DNA of 17,915 nt from DATKMG01 sp041476565 (GCA_041476565.1 JBGOTQ010000134.1:1-17915); one strand, 5' to 3'; positions 1-6,524 are shown, numbered from the stretch's first letter. The notes: a model not told the origin generated them from the letters alone. Numbers and translations: made by a program.

Positions 1-1007
1 GCCTGTAATTGGGCGGCGTAGTTAGCTGGAGATGATATAGGATAAGGGGGCTGTGCCGGATCGAAGTTGATTGGAGAGAGATAGACGCTCAGTTCCGGGA
101 AAGTCTGAAGGGCATGAAATCGGCCGACTCCATGGAGCTTCAAGAAAGGATTGGCTTTAAAGGTGAAGTGAAACCAGTGGCTCCAACGACCTTCCGGCAC
201 TGTCTCTTCCTGCCCCTGCAATGAGATCTTGAGCTGGTTCTTCTCCCGGTCCACTTCGAAACGGAGTGGAATGCTGATCCGCGAAATTCCCGCTTTGGCT
301 GGATTGACCGGCCCCTCTACCTGGGTGTCCGCAGCATTGTCTTTGGTTTCCAGTCTTACTAGTTTCCCGCCATACTCGGAACTGCCCGTCTCCCACCGTG
401 TCAGATCCGTGGAGAAATAAAAAAAAGTCCCCCAGGTTCCACGAAGGTCCGGAATATTCAGCCCACCGAGTATTTTGCCGTTTGGAAGTTCAACCGGAGG
501 GAACTCCAGGGGCATGCGGAGAACTGTAGTCTTGATCCCCGAGTCAGCCAGGGTTTTGTAGAACGGAATCCCCTGCCGATTATTCACGACTTTCGGGCCG
601 CGAATTGGAAACAGCCCAAACAAGAAACGGGGAGGGATTGGGGAAGCCAGTGCGATCTCGGGAAGATAATTCTCAGGATTGCGCTTGATGAAGTCAAAGA
701 TGCCATGTTTCCCGGGGTTCAGGCCTGTGGCAAATGTCGCCCAGGCAACAGGAGATTCAGGCGGCGTGGTGGTTCCGAGTTGCTGGAAAGTCCCTCTGGC
801 AGCCAGCTTCTGAATGTTTGGAAGATGGCCAGCGTTCATCCATTGTTCAAGAAGATGGGGATCCGCTCCATCAAAACCCAGGATAATGAGCTCCTGCTTG
901 ACTTGGCGCAGTGCAGGTTTCTTTTTGCAGGATACAGTCGAGCCGACCAACCCCAGAACCAGGGCCGCAAATAGGACAGCGATACGAACTCTCTCAAGTA
1001 TGATCAT
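1..1007 (-). CDS. Alkaline phosphatase-family (type I phosphodiesterase) lipoprotein, truncated by window edge
   Basis: The frame is open from an ATG at 1007 to the window edge, giving the first 335 residues. The N-terminus has a hydrophobic stretch (about residues 8-25) ending in TVSC followed by KKK, a plausible lipobox with Cys27. Then come IILGFDGADP, with Asp46 as a likely metal ligand, and SPVAWATFATG followed by NPGKHGIFDF. These match the amino-terminal blocks of type I phosphodiesterase/nucleotide pyrophosphatase enzymes (PF01663-like), with Ser85 at the Thr/Ser nucleophile position. The expected role is hydrolysis of a phosphate mono- or diester at the cell envelope; the substrate cannot be told. 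The C-terminal metal-binding half is outside the window. There is no good Shine-Dalgarno sequence; GGAG lies about 27 bases upstream, so the start is less certain than the gene. It follows the sulfatase-like gene on the same strand after a 384-bp gap. Confidence 0.85.
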   Translation of the reverse strand, partial: MIILERVRIAVLFAALVLGLVGSTVSCKKKPALRQVKQELIILGFDGADPHLLEQWMNAGHLPNIQKLAARGTFQQLGTTTPPESPVAWATFATGLNPGKHGIFDFIKRNPENYLPEIALASPIPPRFLFGLFPIRGPKVVNNRQGIPFYKTLADSGIKTTVLRMPLEFPPVELPNGKILGGLNIPDLRGTWGTFFYFSTDLTRWETGSSEYGGKLVRLETKDNAADTQVEGPVNPAKAGISRISIPLRFEVDREKNQLKISLQGQEETVPEGRWSHWFHFTFKANPFLKLHGVGRFHALQTFPELSVYLSPINFDPAQPPYPISSPANYAAQLQ

Positions 1008-1129
1008 TTTTTCAGATGCTAAGGCAGAACTCTACTCCTACAGGTATGAGCAACCCATCGGGCGCAATGTGTGAACTCAGCCCAACATAGTAACGCATGT
1101 GTCCCCTACTTGCACGGAGATGCTCTCTT

Positions 1130-1267
1130 ATGAAAATGGGAGTTTTGGTAGCCACGCCGACCGCTTTTTCCGGGAGGCGTGGGCATTTGGTTGTTAGGAA
1201 GAAGCCCACGGTTCGCGGCGACTGCTGCCGCCAATACGCTCACCGTGGCTACCCCTCCCATTTTCAT
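1130..1267. repeat. Composite palindromic element A (BIME-like, GTAGC feet)
   Basis: A perfect 13-bp outer inverted repeat (ATGAAAATGGGAG at 1130-1142, complement at 1255-1267) encloses a second inverted repeat, GGTAGCCACG at 1147-1156 and CGTGGCTACC at 1244-1253. Between the feet are two hairpins. The first pairs CCACGCC 1152-1158 with GGCGTGG 1176-1182, plus an inner CCG/CGG (1161-1163 with 1171-1173) across tandem G-A mismatches. The second pairs CCACGGT 1206-1212 with ACCGTGG 1242-1248, with an inner 5-bp GCGGC/GCCGC stem. Two hairpins with outward GTAG feet are the known layout of paired REP sequences (BIMEs) mobilised by RAYT transposases. The family assignment is inference, since no RAYT gene is in the window. 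Confidence 0.7.
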
Positions 1268-1314
1268 CGACTGTGGTGACCTGAAAAAGGTTATGGGGCA
1301 CTTTTATGAAAATG
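1261..1314 (-). repeat. Shared ~50-bp module, copy 1
   Basis: Read on the minus strand, this stretch aligns with 3465-3518 and more loosely with about 4231-4275. The common landmarks are a TGCC.CAT.ACCT block, a GTCA or CTCACCAC block, and a terminal GATGAAAA, which in every copy abuts the palindromic element. It is inverted relative to the other two copies. The alignment was made by eye. Confidence 0.55.
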
Positions 1315-1330
1315 CGCTCAGGCAGAGCGC
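1314..1330 (-). terminator. Weak candidate terminator downstream of the sulfatase-like gene
   Basis: Perfect 6-bp stem GCGCTC/GAGCGC (1314-1319 with 1325-1330) with a 5-base loop. On the minus strand it is followed by ATTTTCATAAAA, which is only a short T run. It lies 62 bp past the stop of the gene ending at 1392. It may instead be part of the neighbouring repeat. Confidence 0.3.
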
Positions 1331-1391
1331 TTGAAAATAGCCCATTTGATCCTCGGTAGCCCATCCGGTGGTCGCACCCTGCCCTTCTCAT

Positions 1392-3416
1392 TTACGGCAA
1401 CGATCTCCTATAAAAGTCAGCAACTCCGTCCTCATTTCCCGGGGGCACTACCTTCTCTCCCCGCCCGCAATACTTCCGATCCAGTTTGCAGGCTTCAGCC
1501 AGTTCCTGGCGGGCCAGTTCTTCCTGGTTCAGCTTCTGATAGGCCACACCCAGATTAAAATGGGCTTCACCATCCTGCGGATTCAATTGAATGATTTTCA
1601 GGAAATGCGGGACAGCCTCCTTCACCTTACCGCTGGAGGCAAGCAGAAACCCGGTTTTGGCATGAGCATCCTCATTTTCAGGATCCAATTCCAGAACTCG
1701 CAGAAATGATGCCAGGGCTGAATTCGGGTCCCCCTTGGCCTGGTAAAGAAAACCCAGATAAAGGTGAGCGGCCGAAAAATCCCGATCATGTTCCAGTACC
1801 TTTTTGAGACCGGCTTCAGCCGCAGCCCAGTGCTTCTGTCGATAGTCACAGGCAGCCACATAGAATTGGGCATCCAAATTCTGCGGCAGTAGCTTGAGAA
1901 TTTCCTGGAAGGCGTCTTTTGCTTGCTCAAATTGATTTAATTGAAAATAACAGCGACCCAGCATGGACCGGGCCATCCTCATGCTTGGTTCGATTTGGAT
2001 TATTCTTTGCAGTACGGGCATAGCCTGATGATAACGGCCTGCAGCCACGTCCCGGCTGCCCGCAGAAATCATTTGGTAGACTGCCAGTTTGTCTTTGGGA
2101 TCAGCCGCCCCGGGAGAAACAGTTTCTCCTGTGCCGCGGGCTCTTGACATTCCCACATATCCCAGGGCTCCTAGCTTTTCCAAGTCTTGCGTACTCAAAC
2201 TCAGGCTGGCCGCCTGGCTGGCATTCCGGTCGCTATAAGTAGATTCAATCTGTGTCAGGTTTGCCTTCAGTTCATGGGCGAGAGCACTCCGTTGCAGCAT
2301 CCGGTTTGTTTGTTCGCCCGGATCCGTCAGCAAATCGTACAATTCAGGCCTGGGGGCTTTTATGAACTTGGCATCTGTACGACGGACAGCCATTAGTGGA
2401 CTCCAGCCGAACTGGGCTGGGTAGAAGGTCTCACAATAGGCCTGCCGCGGCCAATCTCGCTGTTTTCCCAGCATGAGCCCCAACATTCCCAGTCCCTGCA
2501 ATTCTGATGACCGGGGTAAGTCCAGCAGTTGTAGGATCGTGGGAACCACATCCACCAATCTCACTTGCTCGGTTACCACCCTCCCCGTCATCTCCTTCTC
2601 CACCGGCTTGATAATCAGTGGAACAAGAATAGTGGGGTCGTAGATGAAATAACCATGAGTCCATTCCTTATGCTCTCCAAAACTTTCCCCATGATCGCCG
2701 GCCAAAACCACCACAGTGTTTTCATAAAGCCGTTTTTGTTTCAGTAAGTCCAGGAATCTCCCCAGTTCGCGGTCAGTATAAGCAATCTCTCCATCATAAG
2801 GTTTGGCTTTGTATTGTTCTTTAAAAGGTGAAGGCGGTTCATACGGGTCATGAGGATCGTAAAGATGGATCCAAATAAAAAAGGGAGATTGCGGGTGAGT
2901 ATTCAGCCAGTCCATGGCCCGAGAGACGACTTCCCCCGCGCGGCGCTCCACCTGGTTCAAATTGACAATAGGCCCGAAATTGGAGGAGCCTTCAATTTTA
3001 TCGTCGTAATCATCGAAACCCTGGTTCAAGCCAAACTTCGCGTTGAGCACATAAGCCCCGACAAAGGCTGCGGTCTGATAGCGCTGAGTCTTAAGGACCT
3101 CAGCCAAGGTGGTTTTGGACTCTGAGAGTTTGTACCCGACATTGTCGCGGACACCATGGTAGGCCGGGTAGGTGCCAGTCAGAATCGTGCAATGCGAGGG
3201 TAGAGTTAATGGAACCTGCGATACGACGGTCTTGAAACGGACCCCATCACCCGCCAACTGGTCGATGTTGGGGGTCCGGATCTGTTTATAACCATAACAC
3301 CCCAGATGGTCCGGACGAAGCGTATCAATGGTAACCAGGAGCAGATTTGAGCGGGAAGCTGCTTCCGCGGGAAAAATGCTCAAAGCACCCATTAGGAAAA
3401 CGTATTTTAGCCTCAT
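1392..3416 (-). CDS. Sulfatase-like/NPP-like hydrolase with C-terminal TPR domain (Thr at FGly position)
   Basis: 674 residues. A signal peptide (about 1-19, ending AEA) precedes an alkaline-phosphatase-superfamily sulfatase-fold domain (about 23-400): VTIDTLRPDHLGCYG with Asp31 as a metal ligand, IHLYDPHDPY near 183-192, AGDHGE with Asp241-His242, and WTHGYF with His254. The linker ends in LGALGYVG (about 415-422), and TPRs fill about 444-645. The expected C/S-x-P-S-R formylglycine motif reads T71-L-P-S-H75 followed by CTILTG, closely resembling the Thr-nucleophile motif of nucleotide pyrophosphatases (TFPNH..IVTG). A phospho- or other ester hydrolase is therefore as likely as a sulfatase. 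The TPR tail suggests protein partners or membrane assembly. The Shine-Dalgarno is weak (ACAGG directly before ATG). It sits between the Cache-like gene and a second enzyme of the same superfamily. Family call firm; substrate unknown. Confidence 0.92.
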   Translation of the reverse strand: MRLKYVFLMGALSIFPAEAASRSNLLLVTIDTLRPDHLGCYGYKQIRTPNIDQLAGDGVRFKTVVSQVPLTLPSHCTILTGTYPAYHGVRDNVGYKLSESKTTLAEVLKTQRYQTAAFVGAYVLNAKFGLNQGFDDYDDKIEGSSNFGPIVNLNQVERRAGEVVSRAMDWLNTHPQSPFFIWIHLYDPHDPYEPPSPFKEQYKAKPYDGEIAYTDRELGRFLDLLKQKRLYENTVVVLAGDHGESFGEHKEWTHGYFIYDPTILVPLIIKPVEKEMTGRVVTEQVRLVDVVPTILQLLDLPRSSELQGLGMLGLMLGKQRDWPRQAYCETFYPAQFGWSPLMAVRRTDAKFIKAPRPELYDLLTDPGEQTNRMLQRSALAHELKANLTQIESTYSDRNASQAASLSLSTQDLEKLGALGYVGMSRARGTGETVSPGAADPKDKLAVYQMISAGSRDVAAGRYHQAMPVLQRIIQIEPSMRMARSMLGRCYFQLNQFEQAKDAFQEILKLLPQNLDAQFYVAACDYRQKHWAAAEAGLKKVLEHDRDFSAAHLYLGFLYQAKGDPNSALASFLRVLELDPENEDAHAKTGFLLASSGKVKEAVPHFLKIIQLNPQDGEAHFNLGVAYQKLNQEELARQELAEACKLDRKYCGRGEKVVPPGNEDGVADFYRRSLP

Positions 3417-3464
3417 CCTGTAAGAGGGATATTTTGGGAAGCCACTCGTGTCAGCGCGACTATC

Positions 3465-3518
3465 TTATGAAAGTGCCGCATGACCTTTTCAAGCTCACCA
3501 CCGCGGATGAAAATGCGG
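3465..3518 (+). repeat. Shared ~50-bp module, copy 2
   Basis: Runs from TTATGAAAGTGCC through CATGACCTTTTCAAG and CTCACCACCGCGG to GATGAAAATGCGG, in the opposite orientation to the copy at 1261-1314. The match to that copy is clear by eye, with scattered substitutions and roughly three quarters of positions identical. It leads directly into the GGAG-closed double hairpin. Confidence 0.55.
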
Positions 3519-3587
3519 GAGGGCCCCGCTTTGTCGGGGCCGCGGTCGCGACGGAGCGCGACCCTCCACCAAGAACCGCTTTTTCAT
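3507..3587. repeat. Composite palindromic element B (GGAG/CTCC-closed double hairpin)
   Basis: An outer near-perfect 12-bp inverted repeat (ATGAAAATGCGG 3507-3518 with CCGCTTTTTCAT 3576-3587, one mismatch) encloses GGAG 3518-3521 pairing with CTCC 3564-3567. Inside are two 7-bp hairpins: GGCCCCG 3522-3528 with CGGGGCC 3535-3541, and GGTCGCG 3544-3550 with CGCGACC 3557-3563. The layout matches element A but with GGAG feet. GTAG and GGAG are both recognised foot tetranucleotides of RAYT-associated REPs. Family assignment is inference. Confidence 0.65.
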
Positions 3588-3647
3588 GAAAGTCCTGTAT
3601 TATCCCAGAGCGCCAAGCCGCTCTTACTGATTCTATCACTCGTCATA

Positions 3648-4253
3648 CTATTTCACATTCTCCTGGGGATTGAATTGAGCCCGGCTGACGACCTCTACCA
3701 GTCCGACGATGTCTCCGAGACTATTGTATACCGGCGTCAGCACGGAGATAATATTCCCCCTCTTTTGGACAGTGAGTCGCCTTCCGGTGGATAGGACTTC
3801 CTTCATTTCCGGAGGAGTGGTGGTATATAACTCTCCAAAACTCCAGAACTGGCTCATCTCGTACTTGTTGCGGATGAGGACCTGGATTTTTCCCGGCTCC
3901 TCTTTGAACGGCATCCACAAATTGCAGTCGACCGGATAGTCCACCAGCCGAGCCAGTCGAATCAATGTTTTTTTAGTTTGAATGTACGGTTCGGCATTGA
4001 CGTCAAAATTGTCGGACCCTGCCCATGGATCCTTGGGATCGATGACAAACATTTTTTTGAGGGCTCGGTCTGTCATGATCCACTGGCAGATGTCCCCGTC
4101 GACCAGAATGGTAGCCACTCGGCCGATCTCCTCCAGATCTTTAGCCAGTGTCTGCTGGTCACGTCCCTGCCCAGATCCTGAAATGAGGAAGAAGAAGGTG
4201 GAAAGCACCATTCCCATTGTGAATTTCAAGAGAATGCCCCATGACCTATTCAT
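3648..4253 (-). CDS. Small exported Cache/PDC-like sensor-domain protein
   Basis: 201 residues from the ATG at 4253. Residues 1-30 form a basic N-terminus and hydrophobic segment (about 8-25), a signal peptide or anchor. The rest has the alternating helix-strand look of an extracytoplasmic Cache/PDC domain: an amphipathic helix (33-47), WMPFKEEPGKIQVLIRN (113-129), and a C-terminal TPVYNSLGDIVGLVEVV (173-189) resembling the final strands of Cache domains. No kinase, GGDEF, methyl-accepting or other output domain is present, so it would be a stand-alone ligand-binding protein. The frame stays open upstream to 4463, but that part crosses repeat element C and overlaps the end of the GH123-like gene, so the start at 4253 before the hydrophobic segment is preferred. 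No clear Shine-Dalgarno is seen, and the start lies inside a shared repeat module. Family call tentative. Confidence 0.7.
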   Translation of the reverse strand: MNRSWGILLKFTMGMVLSTFFFLISGSGQGRDQQTLAKDLEEIGRVATILVDGDICQWIMTDRALKKMFVIDPKDPWAGSDNFDVNAEPYIQTKKTLIRLARLVDYPVDCNLWMPFKEEPGKIQVLIRNKYEMSQFWSFGELYTTTPPEMKEVLSTGRRLTVQKRGNIISVLTPVYNSLGDIVGLVEVVSRAQFNPQENVK

Positions 4254-4275
4254 GTCAATAGGGTCGATGAAAAAG
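4231..4275 (+). repeat. Shared module, copy 3 (overlaps gene start)
   Basis: The stretch with ATGCCCCATGACCTATTCA and then GTCGATGAAAAA aligns with the modules at 3465-3518 and 1261-1314, but is the most diverged of the three. It leads into palindromic element C at 4281. It covers the first few codons and the upstream region of the Cache-like gene on the opposite strand. Confidence 0.45.
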
Positions 4276-4280
4276 GCATT

Positions 4281-4379
4281 GGTAGCCACGATTGATTCGT
4301 TTTCTGAATCAATCGTGGGCATTTCAGAAGGTTCAAAAGGCCCACGGTTACTGCCCAAAGCGCCGTAACCGTGGCTACC
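4281..4379. repeat. Palindromic element C (BIME-like, GTAGC feet)
   Basis: Feet GGTAGCCACG (4281-4290) and CGTGGCTACC (4370-4379) enclose two strong hairpins. The first has a 12-bp perfect stem, CACGATTGATTC 4287-4298 with GAATCAATCGTG 4306-4317. The second has a 10-bp perfect stem, CCACGGTTAC 4342-4351 with GTAACCGTGG 4365-4374. The inter-hairpin boundary CGTGGGCATTT and the CCCACGG start of the second hairpin are the same as in element A, while stem interiors and loops differ completely. It fills most of the 155-bp gap between the GH123-like gene and the Cache-like gene. Confidence 0.75.
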
Positions 4380-4408
4380 CAGGACTGTATTTACATTCAA
4401 GTGCTGGT

Positions 4409-6247
4409 TCACTGGGCTCCTCCTTTCAACTGGTCGAATATGAAAGTACGCAGTTCCGCCCAATAGGCCGGCGGTCGTTTCAAGAACGTCTGCAAAGCCG
4501 GGTCAACTTCCCCTTCGGGACTGTAGTTGGTCCAATCCTCCGCTGGCAGGTTGGCACCCGCAGGACGTGGTGTCCACCATGCGGCAGGCTGAGTGCCATT
4601 GATTCGCTGCGTCACCTGGGAGCGAACCCAGTCGGCTGAATGTTTCCTCCCTAGTTGTTCGAGCAGGTTGAGGTCTTGAACAAAGTTGCGCTGGATTTTC
4701 AAGCGAATGCTGGGAATGGGTTCCTCGACCCCGAAGCGCTCACCCGGATAAGCCAGGCAGGTTGCCTCTCCTTCTGAAGCAAACCAGGGGTCCCGGCTAG
4801 GATCGACGGTTTGCCAATGAACGTAACCATCAACCCCCCAAACCCAAGCCTGGAGCGGGCTCTGTATTATGGCCGAGGCGCTCTCGGAGACAGAAGGAGG
4901 GCCGGAGTAGATCCACACAATATCGCCACGCTGTCTTACCTGCTTCACTGACTCCGGCAACCAACTGAGGATGGACTTTCCACAAATCCAGAAATTCACC
5001 ACACCGGCCAGAGTTTTGAACTGGTCTTCCATTCTCCAGCTGACATCGCTCCGGAATACGAATTTCACCGGGGAATCCTGTGGAATGGCCTTTTTCAAGA
5101 GCCGGCCATATTCCCGGAAAAAGGCATCATCCTTGGGAAAGCGGGCTTCGTCGCCATCCCAGGGGAACCCTTTGTAACGCTTCTTATGGTTGAAAAACAC
5201 TTCAAAGTGAGTCCCGGTCCAGCCTTTTTCTCGAAAGTGCTTTTCCATCTCCCCTACGACCTGGGTGAATTCTGCTTCATAGCCGGGTTCCCCCCACCAA
5301 AGGAAGGAAGCCGGCCATTCGGGGTTGATGGTCAGGTAGACAAAAAGAATGGGACGGGGACCGCGCCTCGTTTTGGCAAAAGCACTTCCGTCCAATAATG
5401 GAGCATAATGCCGGTCGAACAGATCCCAACCTGCAATGTGCTTGCTTCGCCCGGTTCCGCTGAGTTGCGGCGCGAACTCCGGCCCGACCTTGCCGGCATG
5501 GCCGTAACCCAGCTGATGATAGGCGCCGCGGTGTTCATAAAACAGCCGGTGATAAGCGTGTATTAGGTTGAAGAGCGCGTCACTGCTGTAAAAATCTCTG
5601 CCACTGGACTGTCTCAATTTCGGGTAGAGCTGAGCCAGCCACTCCGTCCCATAAGAGTTGTGATCAACGACAATCGCATCTTCGTCGGGAATAATAGCAT
5701 CAAGAACCTCCAGCTGAACTTTCACGATGGAGTGTCCCCGCCCGCTTTTCAGCGTGACCTGCCCCTCGTAACGGCCCGGTTTAGCCTCTTTCGGGATGTA
5801 TAGGTCAACCCAAAAGGCTTGGGTAGTTTGGTCCTTGATCTGGTTCTCCGCATCAGGCAATGCTCCTTGATACGGATTTTGAACCGGGATCAGCGCATCG
5901 GGAATGTATTGTCCATCCTTGTGCAAATGGTGAAACCAGGCTTTGAAAAGGTCAACTTGAACCTTGCCCCCAGCCCGAAGAAAGTCGCAGGCCAACGAAT
6001 AGTTCCCACCTTTGGGCAGTTCTGCTGCCAGCTGAAAAGACACATAACCGGCGCGGGCCGCCTTCAGGTCAATCAGCGTGGCACCCTTCCCTTGTGCCGG
6101 GGTGGCGCTTACCTTAAGCTGATCCGCCCTCACGATTTTGCCAAAGGGGTCGGGCCTTTGAAATTCCGAATAAACCTCCAATTCCTGTGCGGCTAAAGGA
6201 GAAAGACAGACCAGCAGGAAAATCAGCAATGATAAAACGCGGAACAT
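4409..6247 (-). CDS. Secreted glycoside hydrolase family 123-like / DUF4091 protein
   Basis: 612 residues. The signal peptide (1-20) ends LAA before QELEV. An N-terminal beta-sandwich region contains AFWVDLYIPKEAKPGRYEG (144-162), a typical GH123 N-terminal block. A central TIM-barrel-like region follows (about 190-520), with INPEWPASF, DIVWIYSGPP (442-451), GVDGYVHWQ (471-479) and YPG...PIPSIRLKIQRNFVQD (500-524), the last matching the DUF4091 C-terminal signature. Characterised GH123 enzymes are beta-N-acetylgalactosaminidases using an Asp-Glu pair. The pair here may be D366-E367 in WDGDEARF, but its position is not canonical, so substrate and activity are open. The start is supported by GAGGT five bases upstream. 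It lies 390 bp downstream of TonB receptor 1, past that gene's terminator, so it may have its own promoter. Family call good; substrate unknown. Confidence 0.88.
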   Translation of the reverse strand: MFRVLSLLIFLLVCLSPLAAQELEVYSEFQRPDPFGKIVRADQLKVSATPAQGKGATLIDLKAARAGYVSFQLAAELPKGGNYSLACDFLRAGGKVQVDLFKAWFHHLHKDGQYIPDALIPVQNPYQGALPDAENQIKDQTTQAFWVDLYIPKEAKPGRYEGQVTLKSGRGHSIVKVQLEVLDAIIPDEDAIVVDHNSYGTEWLAQLYPKLRQSSGRDFYSSDALFNLIHAYHRLFYEHRGAYHQLGYGHAGKVGPEFAPQLSGTGRSKHIAGWDLFDRHYAPLLDGSAFAKTRRGPRPILFVYLTINPEWPASFLWWGEPGYEAEFTQVVGEMEKHFREKGWTGTHFEVFFNHKKRYKGFPWDGDEARFPKDDAFFREYGRLLKKAIPQDSPVKFVFRSDVSWRMEDQFKTLAGVVNFWICGKSILSWLPESVKQVRQRGDIVWIYSGPPSVSESASAIIQSPLQAWVWGVDGYVHWQTVDPSRDPWFASEGEATCLAYPGERFGVEEPIPSIRLKIQRNFVQDLNLLEQLGRKHSADWVRSQVTQRINGTQPAAWWTPRPAGANLPAEDWTNYSPEGEVDPALQTFLKRPPAYWAELRTFIFDQLKGGAQ

Positions 6248-6285
6248 AATGACCTCGTGGAAAAACTTAAGATGTGAACTAAGCC

Positions 6286-6392
6286 GTAGCGCAGACTCGC
6301 GCCTTCCAGCGAGTCTGCGGCTTTTAACCAGGCATCCATTCTTGGCCCGCCTACCAATATGCCGCAGAGTCGCTCGTGCGACTCTGCGCTAC
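6286..6392. repeat. Palindromic element D (BIME-like, GTAGC feet)
   Basis: GTAGC at 6286-6290 and GCTAC at 6388-6392 are the outward feet. Hairpin 1 is an 11-bp perfect stem, CGCAGACTCGC 6290-6300 with GCGAGTCTGCG 6309-6319, followed by GCTTTT. Hairpin 2 is an 11-bp perfect stem, CGCAGAGTCGC 6363-6373 with GCGACTCTGCG 6378-6388, with a TCGT loop. The foot-to-foot length of 107 bp equals that of element A and is close to the 99 bp of element C. AAGCC/GGCTT extends the symmetry outside the feet. Confidence 0.75.
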
Positions 6393-6431
6393 AGGCTTCG
6401 GTTGAACAATTATCCCGGAATGAAAATACCT

Positions 6432-6467
6432 AAAAAAAGGCAGGTCTTCTTTGCCAGAAAACCTGCC
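6432..6467 (-). terminator. Rho-independent terminator of TonB receptor 1
   Basis: On the minus strand an 11-bp stem (GGCAGGTTTTC with GAAGACCTGCC, one G-T pair) and a 7-base loop are followed by seven Ts (plus-strand A run at 6432-6438). It lies about 170 bp past the TonB receptor stop at 6638 and about 185 bp before the GH123-like start, which suggests separate transcription units. Confidence 0.8.
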
Positions 6468-6524
6468 ATGAATTTCAATCCTTCAACGGAGATCCGTCGA
6501 GCACAACTGAAGATTTTCTTTTCT

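Larger units (their letters stand above)
1008..1391. other. Intergenic region (384 bp) with structured repeat A
   Basis: No convincing gene lies here. The short open frames run across palindromic DNA. The region holds a composite inverted repeat (1130-1267), one copy of a shared module of about 50 bp (about 1261-1314), and a small GC hairpin (1314-1330). Nothing recognisable is seen at 1010-1129 or 1331-1391. Confidence 0.7.
3417..3647. other. Intergenic region (231 bp) with repeat element B
   Basis: Separates the Cache-like gene from the sulfatase-like gene on the minus strand. It holds one copy of the shared module (3465-3518), the GC-rich double hairpin (3507-3587) and a small 6-bp hairpin AGAGCG/CGCTCT near 3608-3625. 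No promoter is obvious. Confidence 0.6.

Noticed and set aside
1392..3416. Straight annotation as a formylglycine-dependent sulfatase
   Set aside because: The C/S-x-P-S-R motif is absent; the position is Thr and the Arg is His, so the activity should not be assumed.
4254..4463. Upstream extension of the Cache-like gene to an ATG at 4463
   Set aside because: The added 70 residues would be encoded by repeat element C and by the end of the GH123-like gene, and would bury the signal peptide inside the protein.
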